A stretch of 33,261 bases of DNA from Planctomycetaceae bacterium (GTDB taxonomy: Bacteria > Planctomycetota > Planctomycetia > Planctomycetales > Planctomycetaceae), in NCBI GenBank assembly GCA_018699955.1, contig JABISG010000105.1, forward strand, positions 1 through 33,261, given 5' to 3'. Below are positions 19,578 to 29,321 of the stretch, piece after piece. The notes below the pieces were generated by a model. That model did no database searches and had not been told where the DNA came from. It saw nothing but the letters and a program-made list of their open reading frames with translations. Position numbers and translations under genes: made by a program. How positions within the stretch are numbered: position 1 is the first letter of the stretch; every line of letters starts with the position of its first letter.

Positions 19578-20024
19578 TTACGGCCAGATCAGTCGGAACG
19601 CCCATTGCAGCACGCTTGCACCGCAAACAATGCCCAATAGCCACATCAAAGCGACATCGGGCTGCGGGATCAGCCAAAGCCGCCGTCGAACAATACTGAC
19701 CCAACACCAGAAAACTTGCAGAGTGCAGATGATTGCCAACATCAGGCCGGCCGAGTTGGCCCGTGCTGCAGCGAGAAAATTTCCTCGGACAAAATTGGAG
19801 AAACTCGTCGTCATACCGCAACTGGGACAGGGGATATTGAACATGGATTGAAAAGTGCAGGGGGGAAGCCCCAGCCGTTCATGCGTGCCATAACCGCGAA
19901 CGTTGTCCGGTTCGAGGCTGATTGCGACTGCAAAACCTGAAACGAGAAACAGGCTCCACACGGCAAGCAGCACCCGACCGAGCCGACGCACGGGGTAATC
20001 GCTGACGTCAAAAGTTTCGTTCAT
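19578..20024 (-). CDS. DUF2752 family membrane protein
   Basis: A 148-residue protein with three hydrophobic segments (about 17-37, 90-110, 123-145) and the DUF2752 signature: Cys56 and then NIPCPSCGMTTSF at 64-76, followed by a RGNFLAAARANSAG block. The CPxCGxTxA/S motif plus the AxxxNP/S-like loop defines the family, whose function is unknown; cysteines may bind a metal or form a disulfide. It is on the same strand as, and 58 bases upstream of, the two lipoprotein genes. No clear Shine-Dalgarno is seen. Confidence 0.88.
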   Translation of the reverse strand: MNETFDVSDYPVRRLGRVLLAVWSLFLVSGFAVAISLEPDNVRGYGTHERLGLPPCTFQSMFNIPCPSCGMTTSFSNFVRGNFLAAARANSAGLMLAIICTLQVFWCWVSIVRRRLWLIPQPDVALMWLLGIVCGASVLQWAFRLIWP

Positions 20025-20132
20025 TGATGGAGAAGTGAGAGGAGAGAAGGATAAATAGTTGTTTTTGCAAACGGCCGCAAGATCGATCTTAACGCTTCAG
20101 GCGGCGAAACGCGCTCGGTAAGTATTGGAATC

Positions 20133-20166
20133 TGACGCAAAGGCGCCAAGTTGCAAAGGGGCGCAA
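20133..20166 (+). repeat. Single GACGCAAAGGCGC repeat end
   Basis: TGACGCAAAGGCGC (20133-20146) followed by CAAGTTGCAAAGGGGCGC matches the left end of the 124-bp element at 23427-23550. No matching right end is found nearby, so this is a solo or decayed copy in the dapF-DUF2752 spacer. Confidence 0.55.
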
Positions 20167-20231
20167 ATAAAGGGGGATGGGTGGCGACAAAAAGTTTGCG
20201 TTTCGGATCAGAGGGGATTGTAAACGTGGTC

Positions 20232-21077
20232 CTAAATACGGCCCGGCCACTGGCCGTTGAAAACTTCGACCGTAGGGCCGGTCATGTAGACATCGTCTTC
20301 AGCGGGCCATTGCAGTTGCAGGTCACCCCCGGGGAGATGGCAGACAGCCGTGCGGTCGATGCGTCCTGTCAGCACGCCAGCCACATGGGCAGCGCAGGCA
20401 CCGCTGCCGCATGCCTGTGTCTCGCCCGTTCCCCGTTCCCAAACCCGCATGCGAACTTCCGTCGGCGAAAGAACCTGCACGAACTCAACATTCACTCGAT
20501 TTGGAAACGCGGGGTGAATTTCAATCTGTGGTCCGACATTCAGCACGAATTCGTCGCTGAGTTCCTCGACAAACGTTACGCAATGCGGGTTGCCCATCGA
20601 GATGGCGGAGACAACCAGGTCGCCCCGTTCCTCCAATGGGAGCACAACTTCCAGCGGTGGGTTACCCGTGAGCGTTGTTGGAATCCGGGCGGCTTCCAGA
20701 ATCGGACGTCCCATATTCACACGCACCTGAGTGACTCGTCCGTCGGCGATCCTCACTTCCAGTCGTCGGATGCCATTGTCGGTGGCGATGTTCAGCACGT
20801 CGCGGCGGATCTGCCTGTGCTCGTACAGGTACTTCGCCACACAGCGAATCCCGTTCCCACACATTTCGCCCGGGCTGCCATCGGCGTTCCACATCCGCAT
20901 CCGTGCATCAGCTTCGTCTGTTGGGCAAATCAGAATCAACCCGTCAGCGCCGACGCCCGTGTGTCGATCACTCATCGACCGCGCCAACGCCGGCACGTCG
21001 GTCGGTATCTCACGGTCGAAACAGTCAACGAAAACGTAATCGTTACCCGCCCCGTGCATTTTGGTGAAGTGAATCAT
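20232..21077 (-). CDS. dapF: Diaminopimelate epimerase DapF
   Basis: DapF converts LL- to meso-diaminopimelate for lysine and for peptidoglycan, without a cofactor. From the ATG at 21077 the protein has 281 residues and starts [16 protein letters not shown], the family's N-terminal signature. The two catalytic cysteines are visible in [16 protein letters not shown] (Cys73) and [15 protein letters not shown] (Cys223), the two symmetric halves of the active site. MGNPHCV at 161-167 and ERGTGET at 214-220 complete the pocket. Length is normal. An upstream frame extends to 21134 but would translate through the hairpin repeat at 21099-21128. Presence of dapF fits a peptidoglycan-making planctomycete. 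Confidence 0.96.
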   Translation of the reverse strand: MIHFTKMHGAGNDYVFVDCFDREIPTDVPALARSMSDRHTGVGADGLILICPTDEADARMRMWNADGSPGEMCGNGIRCVAKYLYEHRQIRRDVLNIATDNGIRRLEVRIADGRVTQVRVNMGRPILEAARIPTTLTGNPPLEVVLPLEERGDLVVSAISMGNPHCVTFVEELSDEFVLNVGPQIEIHPAFPNRVNVEFVQVLSPTEVRMRVWERGTGETQACGSGACAAHVAGVLTGRIDRTAVCHLPGGDLQLQWPAEDDVYMTGPTVEVFNGQWPGRI

Positions 21078-21098
21078 TTGCGTCGTGCGTGATGTCCT

Positions 21099-21128
21099 CA
21101 AAGCCCTCGGGCTGCGTCCCGAGGGATC
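21099..21128 (+). repeat. AAAG-hairpin repeat, copy A
   Basis: CAAAG, then a perfect 8-bp stem CCCTCGGG/CCCGAGGG around loop CTGCGT, then ATC. It lies 12 bases after the stop of the OB/HD nuclease gene and 21 bases before the dapF start (both minus strand). Read in the direction of transcription the stem is followed by CTTTG, a short U-tract. Confidence 0.75.
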
Positions 21129-21140
21129 CAACAATCCGCG

Positions 21141-22211
21141 TCACTTATCCTTCTGCTCACCCAGTCCGCGGAAAATCTCCCGCCGCAGCGCGCCGTCGCG
21201 CGGGGTGAACCGCTCGTCTTCCTGAGGTTCCTCCATCAGGGCGCGGGCCATCATGTTGAACTTGGCGTCAATGTCGTCGGCGTAATAAACCAGCAGCGCC
21301 TCTGGCGTGTGCGGTGCCACCGGCGACCCCCATTCCGGCAGGTTCTGGTGTGCGACGATCAAATGTTCCAGCCGCAACAGAATCTCAGCGTCCATGTCGT
21401 CGATGGTCGCTGCTTTGTCGCGGACGATATCCCGCCCGAGCAGAATATGGCCGATCAGTTTGCCCTCGGCCGTGTATCCCGATCCGTGCGGCTGGTAATC
21501 CAACTCGATCAACTTGCCGATGTCGTGCAGGATCGCACCGGCGATCGCCACCGACTTCGACAATGGCGGCTGCATGCGCGGATAATACTCGGCGTACTTG
21601 TCGGCCAGGTAGTTCACGGTGCGGGTGACAGAAAGGACGTGCTCCAGAAAGCCGCCGATAAACGCGTGATGAAATCGTGATGCCGCCGGAATGCGGCAGA
21701 CCGCGTCCCGATTCTCGTCGAGCAGTTCTATCACCAACCGCCGCAACGGCAGATCGCTGATTTGTTCTTCGGCCGTCTCTCGTAGCTCGGCAAACATCGC
21801 TTCGATGTCGAATCGCGTCGAACGATAGAAGCCGGCCGGATCGAAGCCGTCCTCTGCGTCGCTGTCCTGGACTTCGCGAATGCGGTCGATGTCGACCTGC
21901 GGGCCGTATTGCGTTTCGGAATACTTGCAGCGGAGTTTGTAGAAACCGCCGACGGGCCAGCGTTCATCGCAGTCGGCGAACCAGGCCGAATCGCTCCAGA
22001 CCATAGCAGTCGCCGTCCGCGCTGCGTCGCGGAAAGAGACGCGATAATACGGCTTCCCATCGCGAGTTTTGGATTGATTCTTCTCTGTCAGCAAGGCAAA
22101 ACAGTCGCCCGTCTGTCCCGCTTCAAAGTCGCTCAGCTTTACAATGCCGCTTGGCCCGGTATCGTCGTCGGGAATCAACTGTTTTTGTGCAGACGATTTC
22201 GATTGACTCAT
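21141..22211 (-). CDS. YhaM-like OB-fold/HD-domain 3'-5' exoribonuclease
   Basis: A 356-residue protein with an N-terminal OB fold (about 25-115: VKLSDFEAGQTGDCFALLTE, GKPYYRVSFRD, ATAMVWSDS, YKLRCKYSETQYG) and a C-terminal HD domain (about 180-320). Metal ligands are visible in FLEHVLSV (His191), AILHDIGK (His229, Asp230), HLIVAHQ (His288) and YYADDIDAKF (Asp312 region). This is the domain order of YhaM/CBF1, a 3'-5' exoribonuclease of low-GC Gram-positives that also degrades single-stranded DNA; homologues are spread thinly elsewhere. I infer RNA turnover. The first 20 residues are polar and variable. It precedes dapF but a hairpin separates them. Confidence 0.85.
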   Translation of the reverse strand: MSQSKSSAQKQLIPDDDTGPSGIVKLSDFEAGQTGDCFALLTEKNQSKTRDGKPYYRVSFRDAARTATAMVWSDSAWFADCDERWPVGGFYKLRCKYSETQYGPQVDIDRIREVQDSDAEDGFDPAGFYRSTRFDIEAMFAELRETAEEQISDLPLRRLVIELLDENRDAVCRIPAASRFHHAFIGGFLEHVLSVTRTVNYLADKYAEYYPRMQPPLSKSVAIAGAILHDIGKLIELDYQPHGSGYTAEGKLIGHILLGRDIVRDKAATIDDMDAEILLRLEHLIVAHQNLPEWGSPVAPHTPEALLVYYADDIDAKFNMMARALMEEPQEDERFTPRDGALRREIFRGLGEQKDK

Positions 22212-22286
22212 GGTGATGGCTCTGTAATCCCTGCTGAAACTCCCACATTACAATTCAAACCGCGCAAGCTGATCTCTCGCCGGCCA

Positions 22287-23297
22287 TTACCGAGCCATGT
22301 CGTTCAGTGCGGCGCGATGGCTGCGTGTTGTCTTTTCTACCTGCGATTGCGACTTGAAAGGTGCATAGGCCGCTCGCATGACAAACCCGTACGCCTCACC
22401 AACTTTGTAATTGGGAATGAACCATTGGAAATCCCAGGCGGGATTGTTTGTGCCACCACCGGAGGGTGACTGCGCCAGCCAGATCTGATCGCGACTGCGA
22501 AACATCTGCGCGAACGCCATGCCGTTGCTGACACCGTAGTACCACGGTTCGGTGTAGACGAATTTGGAACGATGATTGACGAGCGTCAGCGGAAAGTTGG
22601 GATCGATTCTTAATTCCGGCAATCGGCCGGCCGGCGGATGCGTACTTTCGACACCGTGTTTCGGCGTGACGCCACGAATCCATTTCGAGCCATTCGCGTC
22701 CGCAGCGGGACGTCCTTTGAAGTGAATGGCGAGGTTCCCCGGTTGGTGAATGTAGCTTGCCCAGAACAGGCCGATGTAACCGTTCTTGAAAACATCGGCA
22801 CGCGGAATGCATTCAAACGTGTATTCCAGCGTGCCATCGTCCAGCAGGCGATACCGTCCGCAGCTTTCGAGTTTCCAGTTGGGTGTCGGTGGCTGATACA
22901 GTTCGACCGTTGTTTCATCAATGATGCGAAGCTGCATCGGCGCACGTCGCGGTTCAAACTTCTCTTTGAGGACGGAAAGCGTGCCGTCGTGAATGTGCTC
23001 GTAATTCAGGCCGGCATACGACGGCACAAACAAGTTCTTCTGCTGTTTGGTGTGTTTTAGTGATGCCAGCCCGCTGTATCCCCCGCGATGGCCTGGCAAC
23101 TGCGGGACATCGACCGGCTCGTTATCGACAATAATTGCCGTCACGTCGCCTTGCTTCAACACGGCGTAGTGGGTTTTCGACGGCGTGAACTGCACCGTCT
23201 TGTTTGTCAGGCTGGTCACCCCCGGCGCAGCCAACGGGTGGGCATCCGGCGATCCGGCGAGCAAACAAACAGAACAAATCAAATGCAGCGCAGTCAT
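22287..23297 (-). CDS. Secreted protein of unknown function
   Basis: A 336-residue protein with a short signal peptide (MTALHLICSVCLLAGSPDA). The rest is beta-rich, with many aromatic residues: HRGGYSGLASL, PSYAGLNYEHIHDGT, GYIGLFWASYIHQP, YYGVSNGMAFAQMF and WDFQWFIPNYKVGEAYGF. The alternation of strands and the isolated histidine, tyrosine and glutamate residues would suit a carbohydrate-related beta-sandwich, but I do not recognise a family and find no catalytic motif. GGAG lies nine bases before the ATG. Neighbours give no functional hint; a repeat element separates it from the ABC permease. Confidence 0.8.
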   Translation of the reverse strand: MTALHLICSVCLLAGSPDAHPLAAPGVTSLTNKTVQFTPSKTHYAVLKQGDVTAIIVDNEPVDVPQLPGHRGGYSGLASLKHTKQQKNLFVPSYAGLNYEHIHDGTLSVLKEKFEPRRAPMQLRIIDETTVELYQPPTPNWKLESCGRYRLLDDGTLEYTFECIPRADVFKNGYIGLFWASYIHQPGNLAIHFKGRPAADANGSKWIRGVTPKHGVESTHPPAGRLPELRIDPNFPLTLVNHRSKFVYTEPWYYGVSNGMAFAQMFRSRDQIWLAQSPSGGGTNNPAWDFQWFIPNYKVGEAYGFVMRAAYAPFKSQSQVEKTTRSHRAALNDMAR

Positions 23298-23426
23298 TGG
23301 GGGTGCTCCAGAAAGAAACGCGATCAGTTGCTATTTGATCATATCGCAAGCGACCGCAGATTGAAAAACGAAAAGTGAACAAGGAGTGAAACAGGCCGCA
23401 CGCCCCCCGTTTGTCAGCATCGCATT

Positions 23427-23550
23427 TTGACGCAAAGGCGCGAAGATACAAAGCACCGCAGAGAGAAGAGGACGGAGTCGAAATACACAACCTCTGTTCC
23501 GAAATCTCATCATCTTTGCGCACCTTTGCCGCTTTTCGCCTTTGCGTCAA
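23427..23550. mobile_element. 124-bp element with 14-bp perfect terminal inverted repeats
   Basis: TTGACGCAAAGGCG (23427-23440) and CGCCTTTGCGTCAA (23537-23550) are exact reverse complements. Inside each end the GCAAAG / CTTTGC theme recurs (ACAAAGCACCGC on the left, CTTTGCGCACCTTTGCCGC on the right). There is no coding capacity for a transposase, so it resembles a MITE or other palindromic element. A single end recurs at 20133. No clear target-site duplication is visible. Confidence 0.6.
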
Positions 23551-23590
23551 GAAAAGAGGTGTGTGGTGTCCCCAGTTACGAAGCCCGTCT

Positions 23591-24403
23591 TCACCCACCG
23601 AACGCCCCGTACCGCCGGACTCCACGCGCGAATGCGATCCGGTTGACAATTAGCAATCCGATGACCCAGCACAATTCGATACACAGTTCGAACCCAAGTT
23701 CCGATGGCGAATAGTGTCCCAGCATGATTGCTGCGGGGAAATAGGCGAGGTACTTGAACGGCAGGTAAGCCACCGCCTCGCCGAAACCTCCCAGCCAGTC
23801 GAGCGGAATCATGTGACCGGAGAGAAAGTAGTTGATCATCATGTAGATGAATAACAGTGACGTCACTTCCAGGAACCAGAACGAAATCAGCCCGATCAGC
23901 GATTCGATCAGAAAACCCATCAAAAACGCCATCGCCAGCGAAGCAACAAAGGCGGCAATTGTCATCCCATCGGGCCAGCCCGTGAAGTAATCGCGGCAGA
24001 GGTAAAACACCAGCACAAACGGGCCGGTGGCAACGAGGTAATACACCAACTTGTGAGCCACGCGATGCCAGAACAGGTAGCCCAGCATGTCGATTGGTTG
24101 GGTGAGAAATTTTTTGATCGTGCCATCGCGGACGTCGCGGGCAATTCCCGATGCTAACCCCGGCATGCTCGAAAATGCCCGGCCGACCATTGCCAGCAAA
24201 TAATACGCGACCATGTCTCCGTAGCTGTAGCCATTCATTTTCTCGGTGGGCGCATTTGCGTAAATTGCGCCCCACAGGAAAATCTGCGTCACAATTGGCA
24301 GGAAACGCATCAACGTCGCAAACGCAAAGTCGGCCCGATAGACCAGCCGTTCCTCCAGGCAGGTCCGCAGAATGATCCAATTGATACGAGCGGCGGCAAG
24401 CAT
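23591..24403 (-). CDS. ABC-2 family exporter permease
   Basis: A 270-residue protein with six predicted membrane helices, including [47 protein letters not shown] and [17 protein letters not shown]. The [18 protein letters not shown] block after helix 2 is the cytoplasmic coupling region typical of ABC-2 permeases of the PF06182 type. It pairs with the ATPase encoded 71 bases upstream. Related systems often encode two such permeases; here the frame 3' of it is occupied by the TIR element and an unrelated secreted protein, so this copy either works as a homodimer or has a partner elsewhere. Substrate unknown. Confidence 0.88.
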   Translation of the reverse strand: MLAAARINWIILRTCLEERLVYRADFAFATLMRFLPIVTQIFLWGAIYANAPTEKMNGYSYGDMVAYYLLAMVGRAFSSMPGLASGIARDVRDGTIKKFLTQPIDMLGYLFWHRVAHKLVYYLVATGPFVLVFYLCRDYFTGWPDGMTIAAFVASLAMAFLMGFLIESLIGLISFWFLEVTSLLFIYMMINYFLSGHMIPLDWLGGFGEAVAYLPFKYLAYFPAAIMLGHYSPSELGFELCIELCWVIGLLIVNRIAFARGVRRYGAFGG

Positions 24404-24435
24404 GTTGGTTGCAAAAGTCGGGGGTTAAGATCTAT

Positions 24436-24465
24436 CAAAGCCCGCCGGCCGCGCCCGGCGGGAAA
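24436..24465 (+). repeat. AAAG-hairpin repeat, copy D
   Basis: CAAAG followed by a perfect 8-bp stem CCCGCCGG/CCGGCGGG around loop CCGCGC, then AAA. It has the same layout as copies A and B but a different stem with pairing preserved. It lies 9 bases after the ABC ATPase stop and before the permease start; read with transcription the stem is followed by CTTTG. Confidence 0.65.
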
Positions 24466-24474
24466 CACTCTGTA

Positions 24475-25500
24475 TTAGCGCGACTCGCCGGCGGTCACTT
24501 CGACGGCAGTCGCAGCATTTTCGCTTTTGTCGGCCTCGAACATTTCCGCGATCACCTCTTCCAACGGGCGTTCCTGTACGCCGACGTCTTCGATGTTGTA
24601 TCGCGAGAGCAGGGCGGAAAGGATCTCCGGAATTTGATTCCGCGGCACCTCCAGTTTCACGCGCGGCGGACGCGACTCGATCACTCGGCCGTATTGCGAA
24701 ATGTCTTCGGGAACCGACACGCCGTCAAACTGCAAATCCATAATTTTGTGTCGGCTGAATCGATCGACGAGGTCGTCCAACGGGCCGTCGTGTTTGATTT
24801 TGCCTTCGTTGATGATAATCGCCCGCTCACACAGCGCCTCGACGTCCTTCATGTAATGGCTTGTCAGCAGGACGGTGATTTTTCGTTCGGCTTGGTAATG
24901 CTTTAAGAATTCCTGGACGCGCCGTTGGGAAACGACATCCAGCCCAATCGTTGGCTCGTCCAGCAGCAAGAGGTCGGGGCTGTGTAACAACGCCGCGATC
25001 AACTCCATCCGCATTCGTTCGCCCAATGACAGCTCGCGCACAGGCTGCCCAATGAGTTGGCGAACCTCCAACAGCGACGTCAATTCGTCCAGCCGACGGT
25101 CGAATTCGTTGGCGTCGATTCGGTAGATTTCCTTGTGCAGTCGAAAAGACTCTTGGGCCGGCAAGTCCCACCAGAGTTGGTTCTTCTGCCCCATGACCAG
25201 TGAAAACCGTCGGCGGTAACTGTTTTCGCGTTTCCAGGGGACATGTCCCAACGCCGTCGCTTCGCCGGCAGTGGGAAAGACCAGGCCGGAGAGTAATTTG
25301 AGAGTGGTTGTTTTGCCGGCACCGTTCGGCCCGAGGAAAGCCACCATCTCGCCAGTTTCGATGGTAAACGACACGCCATCAACCGCGCGGACTTCCTTGT
25401 AATCGCGGTGAAACAGGCCCTTCACCGACGCCAGCAGCCCCTCGCGTTTGCGGTAGACGTAGTAGGTCTTCTGAAGATCGCGGACTTCAATCGCCGGCAT
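24475..25500 (-). CDS. ABC exporter ATP-binding protein
   Basis: The 341-residue protein from the ATG at 25500 is a complete ABC ATPase: Walker A GPNGAGKT (57-64), Q-loop MGQKNQ (Gln105), signature LSLGE (157-161), Walker B LLLLDEP (177-183) and the H-loop histidine in LLTSHYM (His215). The C-terminal 90 residues form an extra regulatory-type domain. The sequence before Walker A ([20 protein letters not shown]) and the [18 protein letters not shown] block are those of ATPases that partner PF06182 permeases. The frame is open to 25674, but those extra 58 codons overlap the terminator after prc, so I start at 25500. It energises the neighbouring permease. Confidence 0.94.
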   Translation of the reverse strand: MPAIEVRDLQKTYYVYRKREGLLASVKGLFHRDYKEVRAVDGVSFTIETGEMVAFLGPNGAGKTTTLKLLSGLVFPTAGEATALGHVPWKRENSYRRRFSLVMGQKNQLWWDLPAQESFRLHKEIYRIDANEFDRRLDELTSLLEVRQLIGQPVRELSLGERMRMELIAALLHSPDLLLLDEPTIGLDVVSQRRVQEFLKHYQAERKITVLLTSHYMKDVEALCERAIIINEGKIKHDGPLDDLVDRFSRHKIMDLQFDGVSVPEDISQYGRVIESRPPRVKLEVPRNQIPEILSALLSRYNIEDVGVQERPLEEVIAEMFEADKSENAATAVEVTAGESR

Positions 25501-25602
25501 GTCGTACTCGGTATCGTTTGGAAGGGCCGTTTCGGTGTATCTTAGGTGTGTCCGGTCCAGAATTCGAGGCACCTGGCAACAGCGTGGACTGGAAACAAAA
25601 CA

Positions 25603-25644
25603 GCCCGCAGCGCGTGCAGGGAATGCCTGACTTGCGCTGCGGGC
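25603..25644 (-). terminator. Hairpin 3' of the prc gene
   Basis: GCCCGCAGCGC (25603-25613) and GCGCTGCGGGC (25634-25644) form a perfect 11-bp stem with a 20-base loop. Read on the minus strand it starts 40 bases after the prc stop and is followed by TGTTTTGTTT, so it fits an intrinsic terminator. The arm sequence recurs as a half-copy at 29322-29343, so it also belongs to a repeat family. Confidence 0.6.
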
Positions 25645-25684
25645 CGGTTTTGGATTCCGAATTCCTCGTCGCAACTCGCGACGA

Positions 25685-27760
25685 TTACTTCTTCGCGGTC
25701 TTTTGACCTTTCAGCAAATCGATGTAATCGATGGAAATCGACAGTATCTCATCGTTGTAGAACGCCTTCGGAAAGATCGGGGCGTCCGCCTTTTTCTTGT
25801 CGGGATCATCTTTCTCTTCGTCTTTTTTCTTCTTGTCTTCGTCGCTTTTGTCTGCATCGCGTTCCTGTCGCAGTTTCTCTTCGTTCAACGTAATCGTCTT
25901 GCGATTCTTTCGAGACAGGTAACGCTCGATCTCTTTTTGCTTCTTCTGGAAGTCCGGCTCGGCCATGACCCGTTTCTTGCTACGTTGTTGTAGCATCTGC
26001 ACGACATTGTCGGCGACCAGACCGACCGGTTTGTAGCCGGCCGCAGGAACCTGGTCGAACGCCAACGCGTTGTCGAGAAACGACTCGCCGAGATCCATGT
26101 GATCCAGCAAAGATGGCAGCACGACATCGGAGCGGACACCGCGATTCTGTGTGCTGTCGCCGTTGACACGGTAGAACTGGTTGATCGTCAACTTCAACGC
26201 TCCGCGTTGTTGCTGATTCAAGAGACCGAAAAAGCGTCGGCCGACGGGCATCACATTTTGAACCGTTCCTTTGCCATGCGTGGTCGAGTCGCCCACGACG
26301 ATCCCGCGTTTGTAATCTTTAATCGCGCCCGCGAAAATCTCTGATGCCGACGCCGACAGGCGGTTACACACAACCACCAGCGGACCGTCATAAGCAACGC
26401 CGGAATCGACGTCGTCGTGCGACTTAATGTGACCGTTTTGTTCTTTCACCTGAACGACAGGGCCGCGGTCGATAAACAGACCCGAAACCTCAATCGATTC
26501 GCTCAGTGCGCCGCCGCCGTTCATCCGCAAATCGACAATGACGACATCGACGGTACCCTTCAAATGAAACTCATCCAGCACTTTGCGAACATCGCGGCTG
26601 GTGCTCTTGAAATCCTTGTCGCCCCGCTGTGCCCCGCGGAAGTCGCGATAGAAAGAGGGGATATGCACAACGCCAATCCGCAGTTTTCGGCCACCGAGCC
26701 GTTCGGGCGCCTCGATGATTTCCCCTTTGACTGCCGACTCTTTGAGCTCAATTTTTTGGCGGGTCAACGAAAGGACTTTCGTCTCGCCTCCGTCTTCTGC
26801 TTTGATTTGCAGCCGAACAATCGTCCCCTTCTTACCACGAATGAATCGCACGACCTTGCTCAGCTTCATTTCGACGATATCGACCATCTCGCCGTCTTCG
26901 CCCTGAGCAACGCCCGTAATTTTGTCACCGACGGCCAGGCTTCCCTCTTCGTGGGCTGCTCCACCCGGTACGATTTGTTTGACAACGGTCAGTCCATCTT
27001 CCGACTGCAGCGCCGCTCCGATTCCTTCCAGACTCAATTCCATCTGAATGCGAAAGTCTTCCAGCGTCTCGGGCGACATGTAGCTGGAATGCGGATCGAA
27101 AGTGTGCGTTAACGACGAGAGATACATCTCCAGCATTTCCGCATCTTCGGTCTGCCGTGCCATGGTGCGAATGTTGCGGTACCGCTTGTGCATCCGCTCG
27201 CGCGATTCGGCGAGTTCCGTGTCGTCCAGTTTGAGATTCAACAGATCGTACTTGATTCGTCTTCGCCAACGCTCGTCCAGTTCCGCTTTGGATTGCGCCC
27301 AATCCGTCTTGTCGGCGTCGATGACCATTTCTTCATCGAGTGAAAAGTCGTGGTCGGCGTCAATCAACTTGTCGGCCATCGCCATGCGTTCTTCGAGCCG
27401 GCGAAGATACAGCTTGAAAACATCGTATGCAAAATCGACATTTCCCGACTTCATCAGGTCGTCGAGCTTCGTGGCGTGGGTTTGAATCGCCTTCACGTCG
27501 GACGCCAGCAGGTACAGCTTTTGCCGATCGAGTTGCTTCAGATACCGTTTCAGCAACTTCTTCGACGTCTCGTCATTGATTTCGCCCTGGCTGATGTGGT
27601 ACTTGGCGACCATCTCGCAGACAAGTTTTGTGGTTGTCGCATCGGCTGCTCGCTCGGCTGCGAGTTTTTGTGCGAAAATCGTGGTGGCCACAAACAGGGC
27701 CATTCCAACCAACAGCGTCGTCGCGGCACGCGAGGGAGATTTCAGCTTCATGAACTTCAC
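25685..27760 (-). CDS. prc: Tail-specific (C-terminal processing) protease Prc
   Basis: A 691-residue S41 protease of the long Prc type (E. coli Prc is about 680). A signal peptide or anchor spans about 10-33 ([20 protein letters not shown]). An N-terminal helical domain (40-235) is followed by a PDZ domain (about 238-335, with [18 protein letters not shown]) and the S41 catalytic core. The catalytic dyad is Ser471 in [13 protein letters not shown] and Lys497 in TTHGKGTVQ; the spacing is one residue longer than in E. coli Prc. The charged C-terminus is lysine/aspartate-rich ([20 protein letters not shown]). Prc trims or degrades envelope proteins at their C-termini. AGGAG precedes the ATG at 12 bases. 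Confidence 0.95.
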   Translation of the reverse strand: MKFMKLKSPSRAATTLLVGMALFVATTIFAQKLAAERAADATTTKLVCEMVAKYHISQGEINDETSKKLLKRYLKQLDRQKLYLLASDVKAIQTHATKLDDLMKSGNVDFAYDVFKLYLRRLEERMAMADKLIDADHDFSLDEEMVIDADKTDWAQSKAELDERWRRRIKYDLLNLKLDDTELAESRERMHKRYRNIRTMARQTEDAEMLEMYLSSLTHTFDPHSSYMSPETLEDFRIQMELSLEGIGAALQSEDGLTVVKQIVPGGAAHEEGSLAVGDKITGVAQGEDGEMVDIVEMKLSKVVRFIRGKKGTIVRLQIKAEDGGETKVLSLTRQKIELKESAVKGEIIEAPERLGGRKLRIGVVHIPSFYRDFRGAQRGDKDFKSTSRDVRKVLDEFHLKGTVDVVIVDLRMNGGGALSESIEVSGLFIDRGPVVQVKEQNGHIKSHDDVDSGVAYDGPLVVVCNRLSASASEIFAGAIKDYKRGIVVGDSTTHGKGTVQNVMPVGRRFFGLLNQQQRGALKLTINQFYRVNGDSTQNRGVRSDVVLPSLLDHMDLGESFLDNALAFDQVPAAGYKPVGLVADNVVQMLQQRSKKRVMAEPDFQKKQKEIERYLSRKNRKTITLNEEKLRQERDADKSDEDKKKKDEEKDDPDKKKADAPIFPKAFYNDEILSISIDYIDLLKGQKTAKK

Positions 27761-28075
27761 CCGCTCCTGTAAGAAGAGATTGTATTATCGGGGCCTGCGA
27801 CGTCCGGTCTCTGTGAATCCATTCGCCGACAGGGAAAGTGTCGAACTGCCATGTCGCACGCTGTGGACCGCATCCGTCAGCCCGAACTCGACATGACAGC
27901 CAAGGTCAATCCTATCCGATGCGACAATTCGTGGCAAGATGCACTCGCCCCGTACCGTGCGCGCATTTCGTCTTGCCACTTACGGTTAGAGCAAACCGTC
28001 GGCCACGCATCTTCGGCACGTCACGTGTCCAACTGTCGTCCCCGAGTGGTTTGTTGCCGGGTGAAGCGTTGGCCA
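27761..28075. other. Spacer upstream of prc
   Basis: Together with the palindrome to its right this leaves 361 bases without a gene between prc and the GGDEF gene. Short frames on both strands have no family resemblance. GATAAT on the minus strand near 27787 could be a -10 for prc, but I find no -35 at a suitable distance. Confidence 0.4.
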
Positions 28076-28106
28076 GAAACCCGGTTTTTTCAAAAAACCG
28101 GGTTTC
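28076..28106. repeat. GAAACCCGG palindrome, copy 3 (perfect)
   Basis: A perfect 31-base palindrome: GAAACCCGGTTTTTT, one central C, AAAAAACCGGGTTTC. It starts 15 bases after the GGDEF gene's stop (minus strand), so it may serve as its terminator; related copies lie at 3127 and 12817. Confidence 0.8.
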
Positions 28107-28121
28107 ACCGGGCGATCTCGG

Positions 28122-29084
28122 TCACCCAGCCAGACAGTGGACGGCTGTGTCGCCGTCGTGCAGGTGAAGCTGATTTCGGCCGCGGCGCTGTGACCGCGAG
28201 ACAGCATTGCCCGCACGATTGACCACCAGATCACCATTGTCGGCCGGTTCGCACACGGTGACTCCATAGCTGGCCGACACGAAAATCTCGGGGCCGCTTT
28301 CTTCCAGTCGAAAATGAAAACTCCGGACCGAATCGCGAATTTTCTGTGCCAGCAGCCGGCCCGCTGCGGCGTCAACTTTCGGCATCAGCAGGGCCAATGT
28401 GTCGTTTGAGTAGCGACACAACAGGTCTTCGTCGCGACCGGCGCGGCAAACGACCGCCGCCATCTTGCGCAGCAAAGTTGAGATGCCTCCCGATCCGAAT
28501 CGGCTTTGCAATTGGTCGAACTTGTCGATTTTGATGAAAAGCAATCCGCTATCGACTTCCGAGGTATTTCCGGCCGCCAGCAACATCTCCAAATTCGAAT
28601 CGAATGCCGATCGATCGGGCAGGCCGGCAGCGTCCGTCTTGTCATCACGTTGCCACGAAATGGCGAACTCGACCGGTTCAGGTTTCGTTTCCGTCGCAGC
28701 TTCGACCTTCGTCTTTGACTCAGCCGTGACGGCCTCTGCCATCGCTTGCTGGCTACTGACAACGCGGGAAACGGTTTCCAGCAGCGATGCCTGTTTCGCA
28801 TCAAGCTGCTTCAGTTCCTTCGACGTCAGCACGATATTGGGGAAACTTTCCAGTGCGGCGCACGCTTCATGTGCCGATTCCAGCGAGCTGACCACCATGT
28901 TGACCATTTGCGACAGGTGTTTCTTGGCGCGAGTCATAGCGCGTTTAGCTGCGGCCCGCTCATAAAACATGCCGGAGACAAATCCCACCAACGCGCTTAC
29001 CAATAAGATTAGCGCACCGGCCAGTACCAGCACATCGCTGGAAACCGTCGTCGCTAACAGACTGGTTGAAAGCACGGTTGCCAC
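28122..29084 (-). CDS. Membrane-anchored degenerate GGDEF-domain protein
   Basis: A 320-residue protein with one hydrophobic segment (about 18-40, VLVLAGALILLVSALVGFVS), a helical linker (45-120) and a GGDEF-like domain (about 153-310). GLPDRSAF (154-161) and LLFIKIDKFDQLQSRFG (181-197) match the start of the domain, and SASYGVTVCEP the end. At the active-site loop, canonical RYGGDEFALL reads RYSNDTLALL (224-233): both glycines and the glutamate are lost, so it should not make c-di-GMP. It may bind a nucleotide or act as a scaffold. The start is GTG with GTGGAG eight bases upstream. Confidence 0.88.
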   Translation of the reverse strand: MATVLSTSLLATTVSSDVLVLAGALILLVSALVGFVSGMFYERAAAKRAMTRAKKHLSQMVNMVVSSLESAHEACAALESFPNIVLTSKELKQLDAKQASLLETVSRVVSSQQAMAEAVTAESKTKVEAATETKPEPVEFAISWQRDDKTDAAGLPDRSAFDSNLEMLLAAGNTSEVDSGLLFIKIDKFDQLQSRFGSGGISTLLRKMAAVVCRAGRDEDLLCRYSNDTLALLMPKVDAAAGRLLAQKIRDSVRSFHFRLEESGPEIFVSASYGVTVCEPADNGDLVVNRAGNAVSRSQRRGRNQLHLHDGDTAVHCLAG

Positions 29085-29321
29085 GAATGGGACTCCACGA
29101 GCTAACTGGCCTGCGGCAAAAGCAATCGCCGCGTCGAACCGGCGGTCCGCCCCACATAAAGGCCGAACTCATCCAGTAAAAGAATAGCTCATGCCACCCG
29201 TTTGTGACGTGCGAATCGCAGTCCAGCCGTAGCGAGGGCAGGTGGGATTGCAACGGCGATAACGATGCTGCGGACCCAAGGGGACCGAGCTGCGGTTCAA
29301 CCGCTCACGTTCCACGAATAC

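Noticed and set aside
20151..21092. 313-residue plus-strand frame opposite dapF
   Set aside because: dapF has both catalytic cysteine motifs in place; the opposite frame has no recognisable domain.
25501..25674. 58-residue N-terminal extension of the ABC ATPase
   Set aside because: It covers the hairpin after prc and does not resemble ABC ATPases; the conserved domain starts right after the ATG at 25500.
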